A stretch of DNA of 64,000 nucleotides from Candidozyma auris (taxonomy: Eukaryota > Ascomycota > Pichiomycetes > Serinales > Metschnikowiaceae), in the NCBI RefSeq assembly GCF_003013715.1, contig NC_072818.1, positions 124,001 through 188,000 of the forward strand. Reading direction: 5' to 3'. Made by a program: the position numbers and the translations under genes. This document shows, piece by piece, positions 20,297 through 30,670 of this stretch (positions within the stretch are counted from its first letter, which is position 1; each line of letters opens with the position of its first letter). Below the pieces are notes generated by a model. That model saw only the letters and a program-made list of their open reading frames with translations, ran no database searches and had not been told where the DNA came from.

Positions 20297-21022
20297 GCTA
20301 GCAAGGTGCTTAGTGGTTCTGCGTTCTTCATTTACGTACTGATGGATTTAGGAGTGGGAAGGTTATTACAAGACGGTATTGTCTTACGATCGAAGCTGAA
20401 GAATTGGGCAGAGTGATTTTCTCTTGGTCCCGGTTTCAGCGCTTGTGGATCTGTTGATGCGGGAGAGGCCAGTCAAAATCGAACCACGTTGGAAGTTCCA
20501 ATAAATGAATTCTAATTCTGTTATTTTCAATTGCACCTCGACAAGTGGTGCCATAATTTGACAAGTATTAAGCTTTTCAAGAACATCCCATAGTGCTAGT
20601 GCAATGGGCATACACAGAGGAATTTGTCAATGAAATGCCACTGAAAAACATGGAAGGAAAACTGAGGTTCCAAAGAAGTGCTTCGAAGGCATCTTACTAT
20701 TATACTTGTGCCTATCCAACCAATCTCAATCAGCCAATCAAACATACGTGTTTCACTGAAATAGTAAGAGAATGATTGGATGCCACTAAAAAAAAAGTAA
20801 GGCCCACTGACTAACAAGCGACGATTTATAGGCCCCATTTTTGGAGACAATAAAAGATATCATTGGATGACTAAGATCGCAGATGGTTTGTGGCCCCCGA
20901 CTACAATCGAAAAGTGCGCTGTGTCATCAACTTTCGTCTAACAGAAACTACACTCAACTTTGAATGCTCTGTTGCAATTTGTATAAACTATGGACTCATT
21001 TCGGGAATTGCCTGTCTGTTCT

Positions 21023-21664
<642 letters not shown>

Positions 21665-22312
21665 TTAACTCTCGTCAAGAGTAATTGTAGGCGACACGGG
21701 AGCGTCGTTGGGAGCAGTGCCCGAGGTGTTGACTTTCAACGACGGCTTGAAGAGCGTTCTCGTGACCAGTCTCGACCGCTCCAAGGGAGGCGTGGGCGGA
21801 GCGACCCCCTGCGCTGAGTCAATGCCCAATTTTTGCAAGTCTATGGCATCGTAGGATTTAGCTGCGCCAAGCTCTGGCAGCTTCTGGGGCTCGGGCTCCT
21901 GATAGTCGCCCTTAGCGTGTACCGAGCGGAACCTTTCCAAAGATTTGGTGACGTCGAGATCTTTGGCCTCGTGCAAGTTGTCTGACAGTTTCAGCGTCAG
22001 CAAAAGGTTCTCCTGAAGCAGAATCTTGGCTGTGGAGGGCAATTGAAGGGAGGGATTCTGGCCCGAGATGGCCTGTTGCAAGAAAGCGTGAACAAACGCC
22101 GCAGCGTCTTCGGTGGCTAAGATGATGACAATTCGATTGAGAAAAGGAAGACTCAGCCAGTGGGTGATCAAGGGCAACAAGTCGTCAAATTGATCGCCCT
22201 TGTGTGTTAGAACCGCCAACTTGACCTTGTCGCTGAGCGGAAGCGCTTCTCCCAGCTCCTTGACGAAATCGTGCTTGCTCAAATGGGAAATGATAACTGA
22301 GGTTTTCGACAT
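21665..22312 (-). CDS. RCN1: Calcipressin Rcn1, regulator of calcineurin
   Basis: Calcipressins bind and modulate the phosphatase calcineurin. The 215-residue protein (ATG at 22312-22310, MSKTSVIISHLSKHDF) has an N-terminal RRM-like fold with the hydrophobic strand F-L-N-R-I-V-I-I-L-A at about 58-67. It then has the family's proline motif, here A-P-P-T-P-P-L-E-R (compare S-P-P-A-S-P-P in other calcipressins), at about 173-181, and a C-terminal P-T-I-T-L-D that fits a PxIxIT-type calcineurin docking site. Overall length matches yeast Rcn1 (211). A longer in-frame start at 22468 gives a non-conserved leader and is not preferred. One exact recurrent 12-mer lies 536 bp upstream. RRM similarity alone would be weak; the proline motif and docking motif make the call. 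Confidence 0.78.
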   Translation of the reverse strand: MSKTSVIISHLSKHDFVKELGEALPLSDKVKLAVLTHKGDQFDDLLPLITHWLSLPFLNRIVIILATEDAAAFVHAFLQQAISGQNPSLQLPSTAKILLQENLLLTLKLSDNLHEAKDLDVTKSLERFRSVHAKGDYQEPEPQKLPELGAAKSYDAIDLQKLGIDSAQGVAPPTPPLERSRLVTRTLFKPSLKVNTSGTAPNDAPVSPTITLDES

Positions 22313-22847
22313 GGCAAAGGCGAGGAGACACTTCTTTTTTTGGTGGGTTTCGGTAAGTTTCTGGGCAGCTCTATGAAAACAGGTAAAAAGTAGGTGTGGC
22401 TGGAGATGTGAAAGGTAGGTAGATGTGCTTGCAGAGCGCGGAATCAGCTCAGGCGCTAAGTGAGACACTTATATATGCCAAGGCAAGAACTAAGAGACAA
22501 AAAGATAACAAGCACAAAAACAGGGAAAAAGGGAAAAATTCAAAATGTAGAGCCACACCAACGAAATCAATTACCTCAAATTTCCACTAGCCGCATGATG
22601 GTTCTTTCTTTCTTGTTGCCTTTGTTCCATATCTTGGCTTGCTGCGGTTGGCACTGCCTTCACTGACCCACAAAAAAAAAAAAAAAAAAAGAGAAGTCCT
22701 CAAGGGGTCTTTTGAGAAAAGTTTAAAGTGCTGGTTGAGTAATTTGATTGGACGAGGCAAGAGAATTGGAGTATATGTTCATCCCCGGCTTAATTCAACC
22801 GATGAAATGCCCGGCTCTATCAGCTGCGTCTTGGGGACTTAATGATA

Positions 22848-22859
22848 TGGCTGCGAAAA
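22848..22859 (+). promoter_or_regulatory. Recurrent 12-mer TGGCTGCGAAAA upstream of RCN1
   Basis: Exact copy, continuing as AATCGCACGC. It is 536 bp upstream of the RCN1 ATG, with TTTTCGCAGCCA on its sense strand. Confidence 0.5.
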
Positions 22860-23450
22860 ATCGCACGCACTGCTAGCCTCGTTGTCCAGTCAGCACTTGA
22901 CAATTACCAAATTGATGTGGAAGGCGCCTCTATCCAAAATTTGTAAAAACCTTATTGTGGATCTTTATCTTGGTACCTTAGTAACACACTCTCTCTACGA
23001 TCTCATTCGCCCAGGGGAAATCTGGTGGGTTTTGGCGCTGCGCAGATTAAGTTTGCGTTTGGCTGTGTTGATGCCACTCTTGCGTACGGCAGGAGGCACA
23101 GCACAAATGTTCCAATTGCCCAATTCGCCGGTGGACATGGATGTAGTGACATTGATATGTGGATTTTGGCAAAGGCCAAGGATTCAGTAAAAGAGGGGCA
23201 TCAGTTTGGAAGATAGTGGCGCAAGCTCGATGGCCCACTCATTGAAAGCGAAACCTGAAAATTCCCATGTATGTGTTCGAGTTTCACAATGGGTTGATTG
23301 GGCCTGTTTTTCAGGTCAAGCGCTATCGTTATAAGTGAGATGAAGCAGCATAACGGGTTGCTGCTCTTAGTTTTGAGAGGTGGATGTGAAGGTCTCATCT
23401 CTTAGCAGCTTCTGTAGCAACGAATTGGAAAGTCTCATAGCTAAGCAGCT

Positions 23451-23505
23451 TCTCTGGCCAAGCTCCTCTGGCCAAGCTCCTCTGGCCAAGCTCCCCTGGC
23501 CAAGA
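23451..23505 (+). repeat. 14-bp tandem repeat (CCTCTGGCCAAGCT), about 4 copies
   Basis: Four head-to-tail units starting at 23451, 23465, 23479 and 23493; the first and last have one or two changes. Just upstream, GTCTCAT...TAAGCAGCTTCT is itself an imperfect direct repeat. Confidence 0.8.
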
Positions 23506-23989
23506 ATTCCTGAAAGCTGCAAAAGCACAGCAGTTGTTCAATTGAAGAGGTATCTGTAATGACTCGAGGCACTGCAAATTCGTCAATTGCAGTGCTGTAG
23601 TACATAGCTGCTCGTTACTAGGGCACACCAAGCAAGCCAGAAGATCATATTACCTTGAGGACTCGGCGAAGCAACAGTTGCAGCAGGTGGCACTTGATGA
23701 TGGAAAACATATTTTCAGCCAAACACAAGTTTTATGGCCAACGGGATCGGCTGACGTAGAGTACACTCTGAGAGCACACGATAAAAACCGACCATATATC
23801 GACCAGGCGCTTGAATTTGCTCTCGCATAGAAATTGTCTCACTTTGGCCATCACGCTCTCATATATCGTTCAACCCTCACCCTGTCATTGATTTGAGCCG
23901 TCGCCCGCTCAGATGTATCAAACACATGGGTTCTCACCTCAACACCCACATCCACACCCACATCTACACCTTGGCCATTTGTTAGCCGC

Positions 23990-24370
23990 TCAGTTACTCT
24001 CCTCTACCGCCTCTTTGCAATCTTCGACAGCGGCCCCAATGGGTCCACAGAGATCAAAGTACAAGTCGTAATGTAAAGCGCACTTGGGGTTGAAACGGGC
24101 ATCGCAATACACACAGCGGCTTCCTCCGCCGATATATTGGCTAAAAGTGAGCTGCTGCTGGCACGAGCCACATAAAATCACAGGCTCGTCTTTCTCGAGC
24201 TCAGAGGTTGTCCACCGCTGCGTGTGGTGATTTCGAAGCTCATCGTGACACTGGTAACAAGGAAAGTACTTATTGCAGCACTTGAAGCGGATCGCCACAA
24301 TGTCGAGGTCGGTGTGGTAGTGAGAGCATCTGGTGAAAGCGTCGAGCACTTGGCCGTAGACAGGGGGCAT
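23990..24370 (-). CDS. HOT13: Hot13-type CHY zinc-finger protein of the mitochondrial intermembrane space
   Basis: Hot13 binds zinc through a CHY-type domain and promotes zinc removal and redox cycling of the import receptor Mia40, helping assembly of the small Tim proteins. The 126-residue protein from the ATG at 24370-24368 has Y-G (5-6), C-x-H-Y-H at about 16-20, the block I-A-R/V-R-F-K-C-C-N-K-Y-F-P-C-Y-Q-C-H (about 26-43), a C-G-S-C pair (about 68-71), C-V-Y-C (about 89-92) and C-x-L-H-Y-D-L-Y-F near the end. The order and spacing fit the 116-residue yeast protein. The reading frame continues upstream to 24493; that part is not conserved and contains the recurrent 12-mer, so it is treated as leader. 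A short acidic tail extends past the yeast end. Confidence 0.88.
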   Translation of the reverse strand: MPPVYGQVLDAFTRCSHYHTDLDIVAIRFKCCNKYFPCYQCHDELRNHHTQRWTTSELEKDEPVILCGSCQQQLTFSQYIGGGSRCVYCDARFNPKCALHYDLYFDLCGPIGAAVEDCKEAVEESN

Positions 24371-24417
24371 AGGACACGTATTATTGGGGAAATTAGAATA
24401 GATTGTTGATTTGGAGG

Positions 24418-24429
24418 TGGCTGCGAAAA
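24418..24429 (+). promoter_or_regulatory. Recurrent 12-mer TGGCTGCGAAAA just upstream of HOT13
   Basis: Exact copy, only 48 bp upstream of the HOT13 ATG; TTTTCGCAGCCA on the sense strand. This is the copy closest to a start codon. Confidence 0.55.
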
Positions 24430-24636
24430 ATGCTCTTTCTGTGTGATGTATGGAGTCGCGATGTCCTGAGTCATGAATCATCCAGCGACTCATTTAGTGA
24501 TGTAGAGATAACAGGAGGTAGAGGATAGAGGAGAGGCCAGACTGAGGGGTAATTAGATGTTGGAAAATGGCTTCGCTGTGTAGAAGGGTTTACTGTGGTG
24601 ATAGTGCATGTGCATCGATTCGGAAAGGAAGACAAA

Positions 24637-24750
24637 GCTGGAAAAAAGCTGGAAAAAAGCTGGAAAAAAGCTGGAAAAAAGCTGGAAAAAAGCTGGAAGA
24701 AAGCTGGAAGCTGGAGGCATAGCTGGAAAAAAAAGCTGGAAGAAAGCTGA
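24637..24750 (+). repeat. 11-bp minisatellite (GCTGGAAAAAA)n
   Basis: Five perfect GCTGGAAAAAA units, then degenerate copies (GCTGGAAGAAA, GCTGGAGGCATA, GCTGGAAAAAAAA). The 11-bp period is not a multiple of three, so the array does not keep a reading frame and is unlikely to be coding. Confidence 0.85.
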
Positions 24751-25650
24751 ATCAGGTTGATACTTGTGCTCAACGGAAGATGGCACTTTGAGCAGTTCAA
24801 GCGCTGATGTTCACCTGAGTCCAGTTTGCCATTAGCAAATGACCCACTCCTTCTACAATTATGTTTCTGGTCATTACATTCGTCGACCTCCCATCTATAC
24901 ACTGGAGGATGCTGAACACTTGGTGATCTCACAAATAGTACCATTCTAGCCGACCAGCCTGCGTGACAGAGCCTTCAGCACAGATAAGGTCCCTTGTCAC
25001 CAACTGACCTCTCATTCTCTGTCTATGCTTAGAATCACCCAGTCATTCTTCATGCTGGGAGGTAAGCCATCCCACAGCCACCTTGACCCAACAGTCTTGC
25101 AACTTCACAATGCTAGTGGCTTCAATTGCCCCTGTCGGACTAATAAGTCGATTCTCCAGCAATTCCGGCACTTTGCGCCGTTCCCCTTATTGTTATCTCC
25201 ATACCAAGAAACGCCCGTGAGGAAGTAGTATGAGAAAGTAGCCCACAAACCAAAATTAGACCCTGGTGAGATTTACCTGGACAAAGCACCGATTGAAGCA
25301 CTAAGATTCACGCAATTTCAAAATTGAAATCAACGCAAATTCAGGTGCCCACTCGACCTGATGTGTTTCGTTTTCTTCCTCCTCCCACTGCCTCTGCCTC
25401 TGCCTGAAGATTTCGCAGCCGTCACCATTGAACCAATTCCCCCTCTTTCATGTGCCGAAAACCTTTGAATCTGCTACCCACAAATCCAAAAATTGCTTCT
25501 TCGCTATTTGGCTTTTTTTTTCTTTTTTCTTTACTTCCGCAATCTCCAGAGTACATTCCATATCCACGTTCTCCCGGACTTTGTCCCCGAGTCCTGCACT
25601 GCTATGTGGGGAAGGAAGAACAATTATCACAAGCTTCAACTCTAGGTGAA

Positions 25651-25656
25651 TATAAA
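25651..25656 (+). promoter_or_regulatory. TATA box of the CYP52 gene
   Basis: TATAAA 69-74 bp upstream of the ATG. It is flanked by two CTAGGTGA words (about 25642 and 25675). Confidence 0.45.
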
Positions 25657-25724
25657 CCTTGAAATGAAGGTAACCTAGGTGACCGAACAATTATTCAATT
25701 TTTCAGTCTCCCTTATCGTTAACT

Positions 25725-27278
25725 ATGGCCTCTCAGGTTTTGCAGCTCGACCGCCTCTTGGCGGTGTTGCTCATCGCAGTGGTTGCAAAATATACTGTTC
25801 AATTCATCAGACACAGGTACTTGGCCAGAAAATGGCACACTGAGCCTATAGTCAACAGCAGATCAATACTCGGTATGCTCCCTGAGCTATTTGATCACCA
25901 AAGAGACACTGCCCAAGGATTTCTTTTGGAGAGAATGTTGGACAGGTTCGAGAGGACCCAGGCCAACACGCTTCTGATGGCCATCCCCAGCTCCACAGGG
26001 CAATTGATCCTCACCATGAGCCCAGATAACATGAAGGCGATGCTTCTGACGCAATTCAACGAATTTAGCATAGGCGTGCGGAAGCAGGCGTTCGGCCCGC
26101 TTTTGGGCAACGGGATCTTTGCTCTGGAAGGGCACCACTGGAAACACCTGAGGACATTGCTCAAACCGCAGTTTGCCAGAGAGCAGGTGGCACATGTGCA
26201 GATGTTGGAGCCCCACGTTCAGATCTTGGCCAAGCACATCAGGAAAAACGCCGGTAGTTTTTTCGACATCCAGCTGTTGTTCCACAGATTCACCTTGGAT
26301 GCCGGCACCCATTTCCTCTTTGGCGAGAGTGTCAACGACTTGAAAGACGAGACGGTGGGTTACAACCCAGACGACTACTACATCGAGGGCAGGGACGAGT
26401 TCAACACCGCCCTCACGTTTGTGCAGCTGTACTTGGTGAAACGGCTGTCTCTATTCAACTTCTACTGGATCGCCAGCTCTAAGCAGTTCAGAGATAGCGT
26501 CAGGCACATCCACGACTACACGAATCATTTCGTTAACAAGGCGTTGCAATTGAAGCCAGAGGAGATCGAGGCCCGCTCCAGAGAAGGGTACACCTTCTTG
26601 TATGAGTTGGTCAAGGACACACGAAACCCCGTTGACATTCGAGACCAGCTCTTGAACATCATGTTGGCGGGCCGCTCCACCACTGCGTCGCTTCTTCTGT
26701 CGGCGATGTCAGAGCTTTCCAGGCACCCCGATGTTTGGAGAAAGTTACGTGAAGAGGTTATTATGCAATTTGGTACTGGGGAACTGCCCGAGGAGCTTGA
26801 AAGCATCACGTTTGAGTCGTTGAAAAAGTGCAACTACCTCAAGTGGGTCATCAATGAGACCCTCAGAGTGTACCCACCAGTGTCCTCGAATCTTCGAGAA
26901 GCACTTAAGGACACGACGTTGCCCAGCGGAGGCGGCAAGGATGGCCGGGCGCCGATCTTTGTTCCCAAGGGTGCAGTGGTGATTTTCCTGATCTACTGTG
27001 TCCAGCGGCTGAAGAAACACTATGGGCCTGACGCCGACGAGTTCCGGCCTGAAAGATGGGCCAATCTCAACAAGATCGGCTGGGCGTTCATGCCGTTTGG
27101 AAGTGGGCCTCGTATATGCTTGGGCCAGCAGTTTGCTCTCACTGAGGCTCTGTATGTGTTGGTGAGGTTGGCGCAAATGTTCCACACGTTGGAGACCGCT
27201 GGCGGAGAGTACCCAGCCAGGAAACAGGCGAACGCCACGTTAAGATATACTGATGGCGTGAATGTCAGAATGGCGTAA
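25725..27278 (+). CDS. CYP52-family cytochrome P450 (alkane/fatty-acid omega-hydroxylase type)
   Basis: CYP52 enzymes hydroxylate the terminal carbon of alkanes and fatty acids at the ER, feeding beta-oxidation. The 517-residue protein has an N-terminal membrane anchor (about 10-28), the substrate-recognition block F-G-P-L-L-G-N-G-I-F (about 123-132), the K-helix E-T-L-R (378-381), the E-F-R-P-E-R-W motif (439-445) and the heme loop F-G-S-G-P-R-I-C-L-G (458-467) with Cys465 as iron ligand. In the I-helix the usual A-G-R-D-T-T is A-G-R-S-T-T, so the conserved acid is Ser318 (TCC codon, not CTG). CTG codons at residues 142, 325, 422 and 476 fall where CYP52s have Ser, supporting CTG-to-Ser decoding. 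The frame is intact. It could be a divergent CYP52 with altered substrate or reduced activity. Confidence 0.9.
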   Translation: MASQVLQLDRLLAVLLIAVVAKYTVQFIRHRYLARKWHTEPIVNSRSILGMLPELFDHQRDTAQGFLLERMLDRFERTQANTLLMAIPSSTGQLILTMSPDNMKAMLLTQFNEFSIGVRKQAFGPLLGNGIFALEGHHWKHLRTLLKPQFAREQVAHVQMLEPHVQILAKHIRKNAGSFFDIQLLFHRFTLDAGTHFLFGESVNDLKDETVGYNPDDYYIEGRDEFNTALTFVQLYLVKRLSLFNFYWIASSKQFRDSVRHIHDYTNHFVNKALQLKPEEIEARSREGYTFLYELVKDTRNPVDIRDQLLNIMLAGRSTTASLLLSAMSELSRHPDVWRKLREEVIMQFGTGELPEELESITFESLKKCNYLKWVINETLRVYPPVSSNLREALKDTTLPSGGGKDGRAPIFVPKGAVVIFLIYCVQRLKKHYGPDADEFRPERWANLNKIGWAFMPFGSGPRICLGQQFALTEALYVLVRLAQMFHTLETAGGEYPARKQANATLRYTDGVNVRMA

Positions 27279-27506
27279 ACTAGGTCTGTAAGTATATATA
27301 TATTATGAAATGGGTGGTGTCAGCATGTGTAGCAGTGTGTAGTGAGGAAGGTGTAGTATGGGTAAGGATTAGCATTTGTGTAAAAAAACACCGAAAAAGG
27401 GTTCATTGGTGCGTGTGTTGAAAGAATTCGTGCTGTTTTTGAATTTTGTTGGTGGTTTTGAGGGTTGCTTGTTCTAGGTTGTGGTGTTCTTAAAGTAGTA
27501 GGAGCT

Positions 27507-27518
27507 TTTTCGCAGCCA
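27507..27518 (-). promoter_or_regulatory. Recurrent 12-mer (TTTTCGCAGCCA), P450 3' side
   Basis: Exact complement of TGGCTGCGAAAA, 229 bp past the P450 stop and 1.35 kb upstream of the cyclin. Confidence 0.45.
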
Positions 27519-28233
27519 TTTTTTGGAAAAGCACAATTGTTGCAATTCTGACGGTTCCGTGATAACGACAGTAAAAGCATGAACAGAACATAGGTATTAT
27601 AAAAAGAAGCGATGCAATAATCGTAGATTGAAATATACTTGGACGTTGATACTAGGCTTTGTTAGGCCCAGTGAGTATGGGTTCTTTCAACACTCTAGGA
27701 TGGAGCTGTCTTAGCCTATTCACCTTGTCTCAATCGTCTCACATCAACCACCAAAGAAGAGACCCTTGATACTTTGTTAGCAGAAATATTCTCTGGGAAT
27801 ACTGCGAGCTGATGCTTCTCTGGGTGTTAGGAATCTGAATACGGTTTTGCACCATCACCATAGATAAGTTCTCGCAGAGGCTAAAACTCCATCAAGGTTG
27901 TTTTCTAATACGCGGAATATCACAAGTGCAATTGAATAATGGCTCTTCGCTGAACCATAGAATCCTCAAAAGGGCATCAAAATCACGGTTACTTTCCATG
28001 TCTGCTGCTTCTTCCAGTGTCTTTTGGGCACTAGCAGCTCTCAATCTACTCACACTGCTGTACTAGCACATTCACCCGCTCTTCAAAAATCGAAGCACAT
28101 TTTCAAAAATGCCCTCTCCTTACAATTCATGTCCCTATATTGTGATGGCCACCTCCACAAAAGTATTACTTCTCTCAAACTTCCCCTCAAGCATCTTCTG
28201 TTGGTCTGCTCATCGTACAATGCCTTCTGGGAA

Positions 28234-28257
28234 ATTTCGCAGCCATTTTCGCAGCCA
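28234..28257 (-). promoter_or_regulatory. Tandem pair of the recurrent 12-mer
   Basis: ATTTCGCAGCCA at 28234-28245 is followed immediately by an exact TTTTCGCAGCCA at 28246-28257. The pair lies about 610-630 bp upstream of the cyclin ATG, in the sense orientation seen at SSH1, FAP7 and HOT13. The 12-bp spacing puts the two copies about one helical turn apart. Confidence 0.6.
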
Positions 28258-28865
28258 CCAACAGACGCTATTTTCACAGCAACCATGCAAATAGAGCCGA
28301 ATAAATGAGACAAAATAAAATGGCGTCTTATTCTTTCTCATCAAATCTCAGATAACGAAAACTCTATTTTCTCTCGCTTGCTCGTCATCTCTTCCCTTGC
28401 CTTGCCCACCTCCACTGCGCTTTTGGCGACGCGAAGAAAAACAAACAAACAGGAACTCTGTGCGGGCGACACCACCCATTGAACAACACAAACAAGAGAA
28501 ATGTAAATTTGAATAGCACATTGAGATTCTCCTTGCTATCAGCTCCATACTCATATAAATTTCACCAAAACATCTCTTCTGGAAACCCCCATTGTCGTGG
28601 CCATCTGATTTATGGGGTACTGCAGACAAGCACCACCCTGGCCTACCCTTCCTTCCAGGAGCCCTCTTTGTTTGTTTTCTCTCTTAGTGTACTATCAAGG
28701 CCCCAGCTTCTTCCAGGCCCACACCACAAAATCACACTGGCCAGGCTGCCAAATTCTTGTACCATATCAAAAGCAGATCATCATAGAACCCAGATCATCA
28801 CATAATCTTAATACCTTCCTTCCCAAGGCACCCCAAAACACCCCACTTCTCAACTCCCTTTTGCC

Positions 28866-30172
28866 ATGCCTGAAGCTCCAAAGCGTCTTTCGACACGAAA
28901 GCCCTTGGGCCAGCTTCCCGTAAACTTGGCCACACGCAATGCCAATGCCAAACTGACGAAAGTGGAGCCTCGTTCAAAGCGAACATCGGGCTCTCTAGAA
29001 CCATTCCTGGCTCCCAACTTCTCCTCGGAAGACGGCCTAATACGCCAGCACTTTGATCCCATTCGTTCAGACGTTCCAGCGGCAGCCTCGGGCTCGGAGC
29101 TGGCCACGGTGTTGCCCGAGGCGTTGCTGCTGACGCTGACCTCGGCGTCGCCTGAGACTGAATCCACGCACACAGATCTCACTTTGCTGAGCTTGAAGAC
29201 GACGATCTGGACGTCGACATTGCCCCCAACGAGGTCTACGACGAAGACAGCGACAACACCGACTACGACGGGCCCCAGGAACCCAAATGGAACAAGCAGA
29301 TCTTCAACAAGTTACAAACGGTGATGCGCACGTTCTCCAAAGCTGCCTTGGACGAGAACGACGAAGACACCTACGACGTGACCATGGTGGCCGAATACGC
29401 CCCCGAAATCTTCAACTATTTGCATGAGCTTGAGCATATGTATGCTGCAGACGCTGACTACATGGCCAACCAGGACGAGTTGCGGTGGGAAATGCGCAGC
29501 GTACTCATTGACTGGGTTGTCCAGGTCCACCAGCGGTTCAACTTGCTTCCAGAAACGTTATTTCTTACAGTCAACTACATTGATCGCTTTTTGAGCCGCC
29601 GAAGAGTGTCGTTGCTGCGGTTCCAGCTTGTAGGCGCAGTGGCGCTCTTCATTGCCGCCAAGTACGAGGAAATTAACTGTCCCACAGTTCAAGAAGTCGC
29701 CTACATGGCTGACAACGCATATAGCATAGAGGACTTCCTCAAAGCTGAACGGTTTATGATCGACGTACTTGAGTTCGACATGGGCTGGCCTGGGCCCATG
29801 TCTTTCTTAAGACGCACCTCCAAAGCGGACGACTACGACTACGAGACTCGTACGCTTGCGAAATACTTCTTGGAGATCACCATTATGGACCACCGTTTTG
29901 TCGCCTCGCAGCCTTCATGGCTTGCCGCAGGCGCCCACTATCTTCTGAGGAAGATGCTCAATAAGGGCTCATGGACAGACGCTCACGTTTTCTACTCTGG
30001 CTACACAGAGGAACAGCTCAAGCCCCTCGCAAGGATAATGATGGAGATGTGCTCCAACGCAGAAACTCATCATAAAGCTATCTTCGAAAAGTACCAGGAG
30101 AGACGCTACAGACGCTCGCTGTTGTTCGTTCAAGAGTTTCTCAAAGCAATGCGATCGCCCAAGGACGAGTGA
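28866..30172 (+). pseudogene. B-type mitotic cyclin (Clb family), one apparent 1-bp frameshift
   Basis: B-type cyclins activate Cdk1 for mitosis. Downstream of about 29186 the frame encodes an acidic segment, then two cyclin folds with the signatures M-R-S-V-L-I-D-W-V (about 29490), F-L-T-V-N-Y-I-D-R-F-L-S and A-A-K-Y-E-E-I. The ATG at 28866 opens a different frame with a possible destruction box (R-K-P-L-G-Q-L-P-V-N, residues 12-21). That frame becomes Thr-rich nonsense after about residue 105 and stops at 29322-29324, whereas the acidic E-L-E-D-D-D-L-D-V-D sequence lies one frame away. A single T lost from the run at 29183-29185 explains the switch. Because such cyclins are important for growth, a sequence error is as likely as real loss. 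A start at Met 29321 would give a product without the destruction box. Confidence 0.8.
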
Positions 30173-30670
30173 TCCGCTCGAAAACGTGAACCATCAACAT
30201 TAATGCCGTTCTTGCATTCATCCCCATTTGTACATCAGAATGGCGTCCCATGCAGGTCGCCATAACGAATTTCTTACGAACTTAAGTAATGCTCAAGGCT
30301 CCAATAGAGAGCTATTTTGCCCATGAATTCAACGAGGGCGTCCAATCGCTTCTGCTAACACTCAGTCACACTCTAAAAGCACCGAGCAGTGTGCTCCGTA
30401 GCTTAGTCACTCGCTTTTACTCCACACATTCGCTTTAACAAAATATTACAAATTACTTCATGTATCACATTATTTCCGATTTCAAATACACTACCGTCTA
30501 CACTAATATCAGGACAGGCACTTATTGTTTTCTTTGGTTGCAAAATAGACTGAGTCTATGTGGCCGCACGTTGTGCATACAGCGCCCCAACCTAAGATCA
30601 TCGCACTACACAACCCTTTTCCTGAAAAACACTTCTGTGGAATTCCATTGTACACAATCCAATTCCAATC
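30173..30670. other. Intergenic: cyclin 3' flank and MAM33 promoter
   Basis: About 500 bp between two forward-strand genes. Contains TGGTTGCAAAAT at 30535-30546, a relaxed form of the recurrent element. No gene seen. Confidence 0.45.

Larger units (their letters stand above)
19831..21022. other. Intergenic with two copies of the recurrent 12-mer
   Basis: A 1.2-kb region upstream of SSH1 and downstream of RIB4. It carries GGTCACGTGACC (19883-19892) and TGGCTGCGAAAA at 20067 and 20285; an AGCTAGC word lies next to each 12-mer. Short frames here look accidental. Confidence 0.5.
22313..23989. other. Intergenic, 1.7 kb, with tandem repeats
   Basis: Holds an A20 homopolymer near 22672-22690, the recurrent 12-mer at 22848-22859 and a 14-bp tandem repeat at 23451-23505. 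Overlapping frames between 22882 and 23216 include protein-like words (for example CVDATLAYGRR) but no recognised family and no single intact frame. Confidence 0.5.
24371..25724. other. Divergent intergenic region between HOT13 and the CYP52 gene
   Basis: About 1.35 kb containing the recurrent 12-mer 48 bp from HOT13, an 11-bp minisatellite at 24637-24750 and TATAAA at 25651-25656. A reverse-strand frame at 24471-24944 is mostly minisatellite translation and is not called. Confidence 0.55.
27279..28865. other. Intergenic, 1.6 kb, with three copies of the recurrent element
   Basis: Downstream of the P450 and upstream of the cyclin. Element copies are at 27507-27518 and a tandem pair at 28234-28257. 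No gene was recognised; such long 5' regions are common for regulated cyclin genes. Confidence 0.5.

Noticed and set aside
22882..23216. Overlapping frames in the RCN1-HOT13 gap, possibly a relic
   Set aside because: Some words look protein-like but only one short frame switch is seen and no family is recognised; too weak to call a pseudogene.
23451..24750. CRISPR-like interpretation of the short repeats
   Set aside because: Units are head-to-tail without spacers; the genome is that of a yeast.
24471..24944. 157-codon reverse-strand frame upstream of HOT13
   Set aside because: Most of it is translation of the 11-bp minisatellite, whose period is not a multiple of three.
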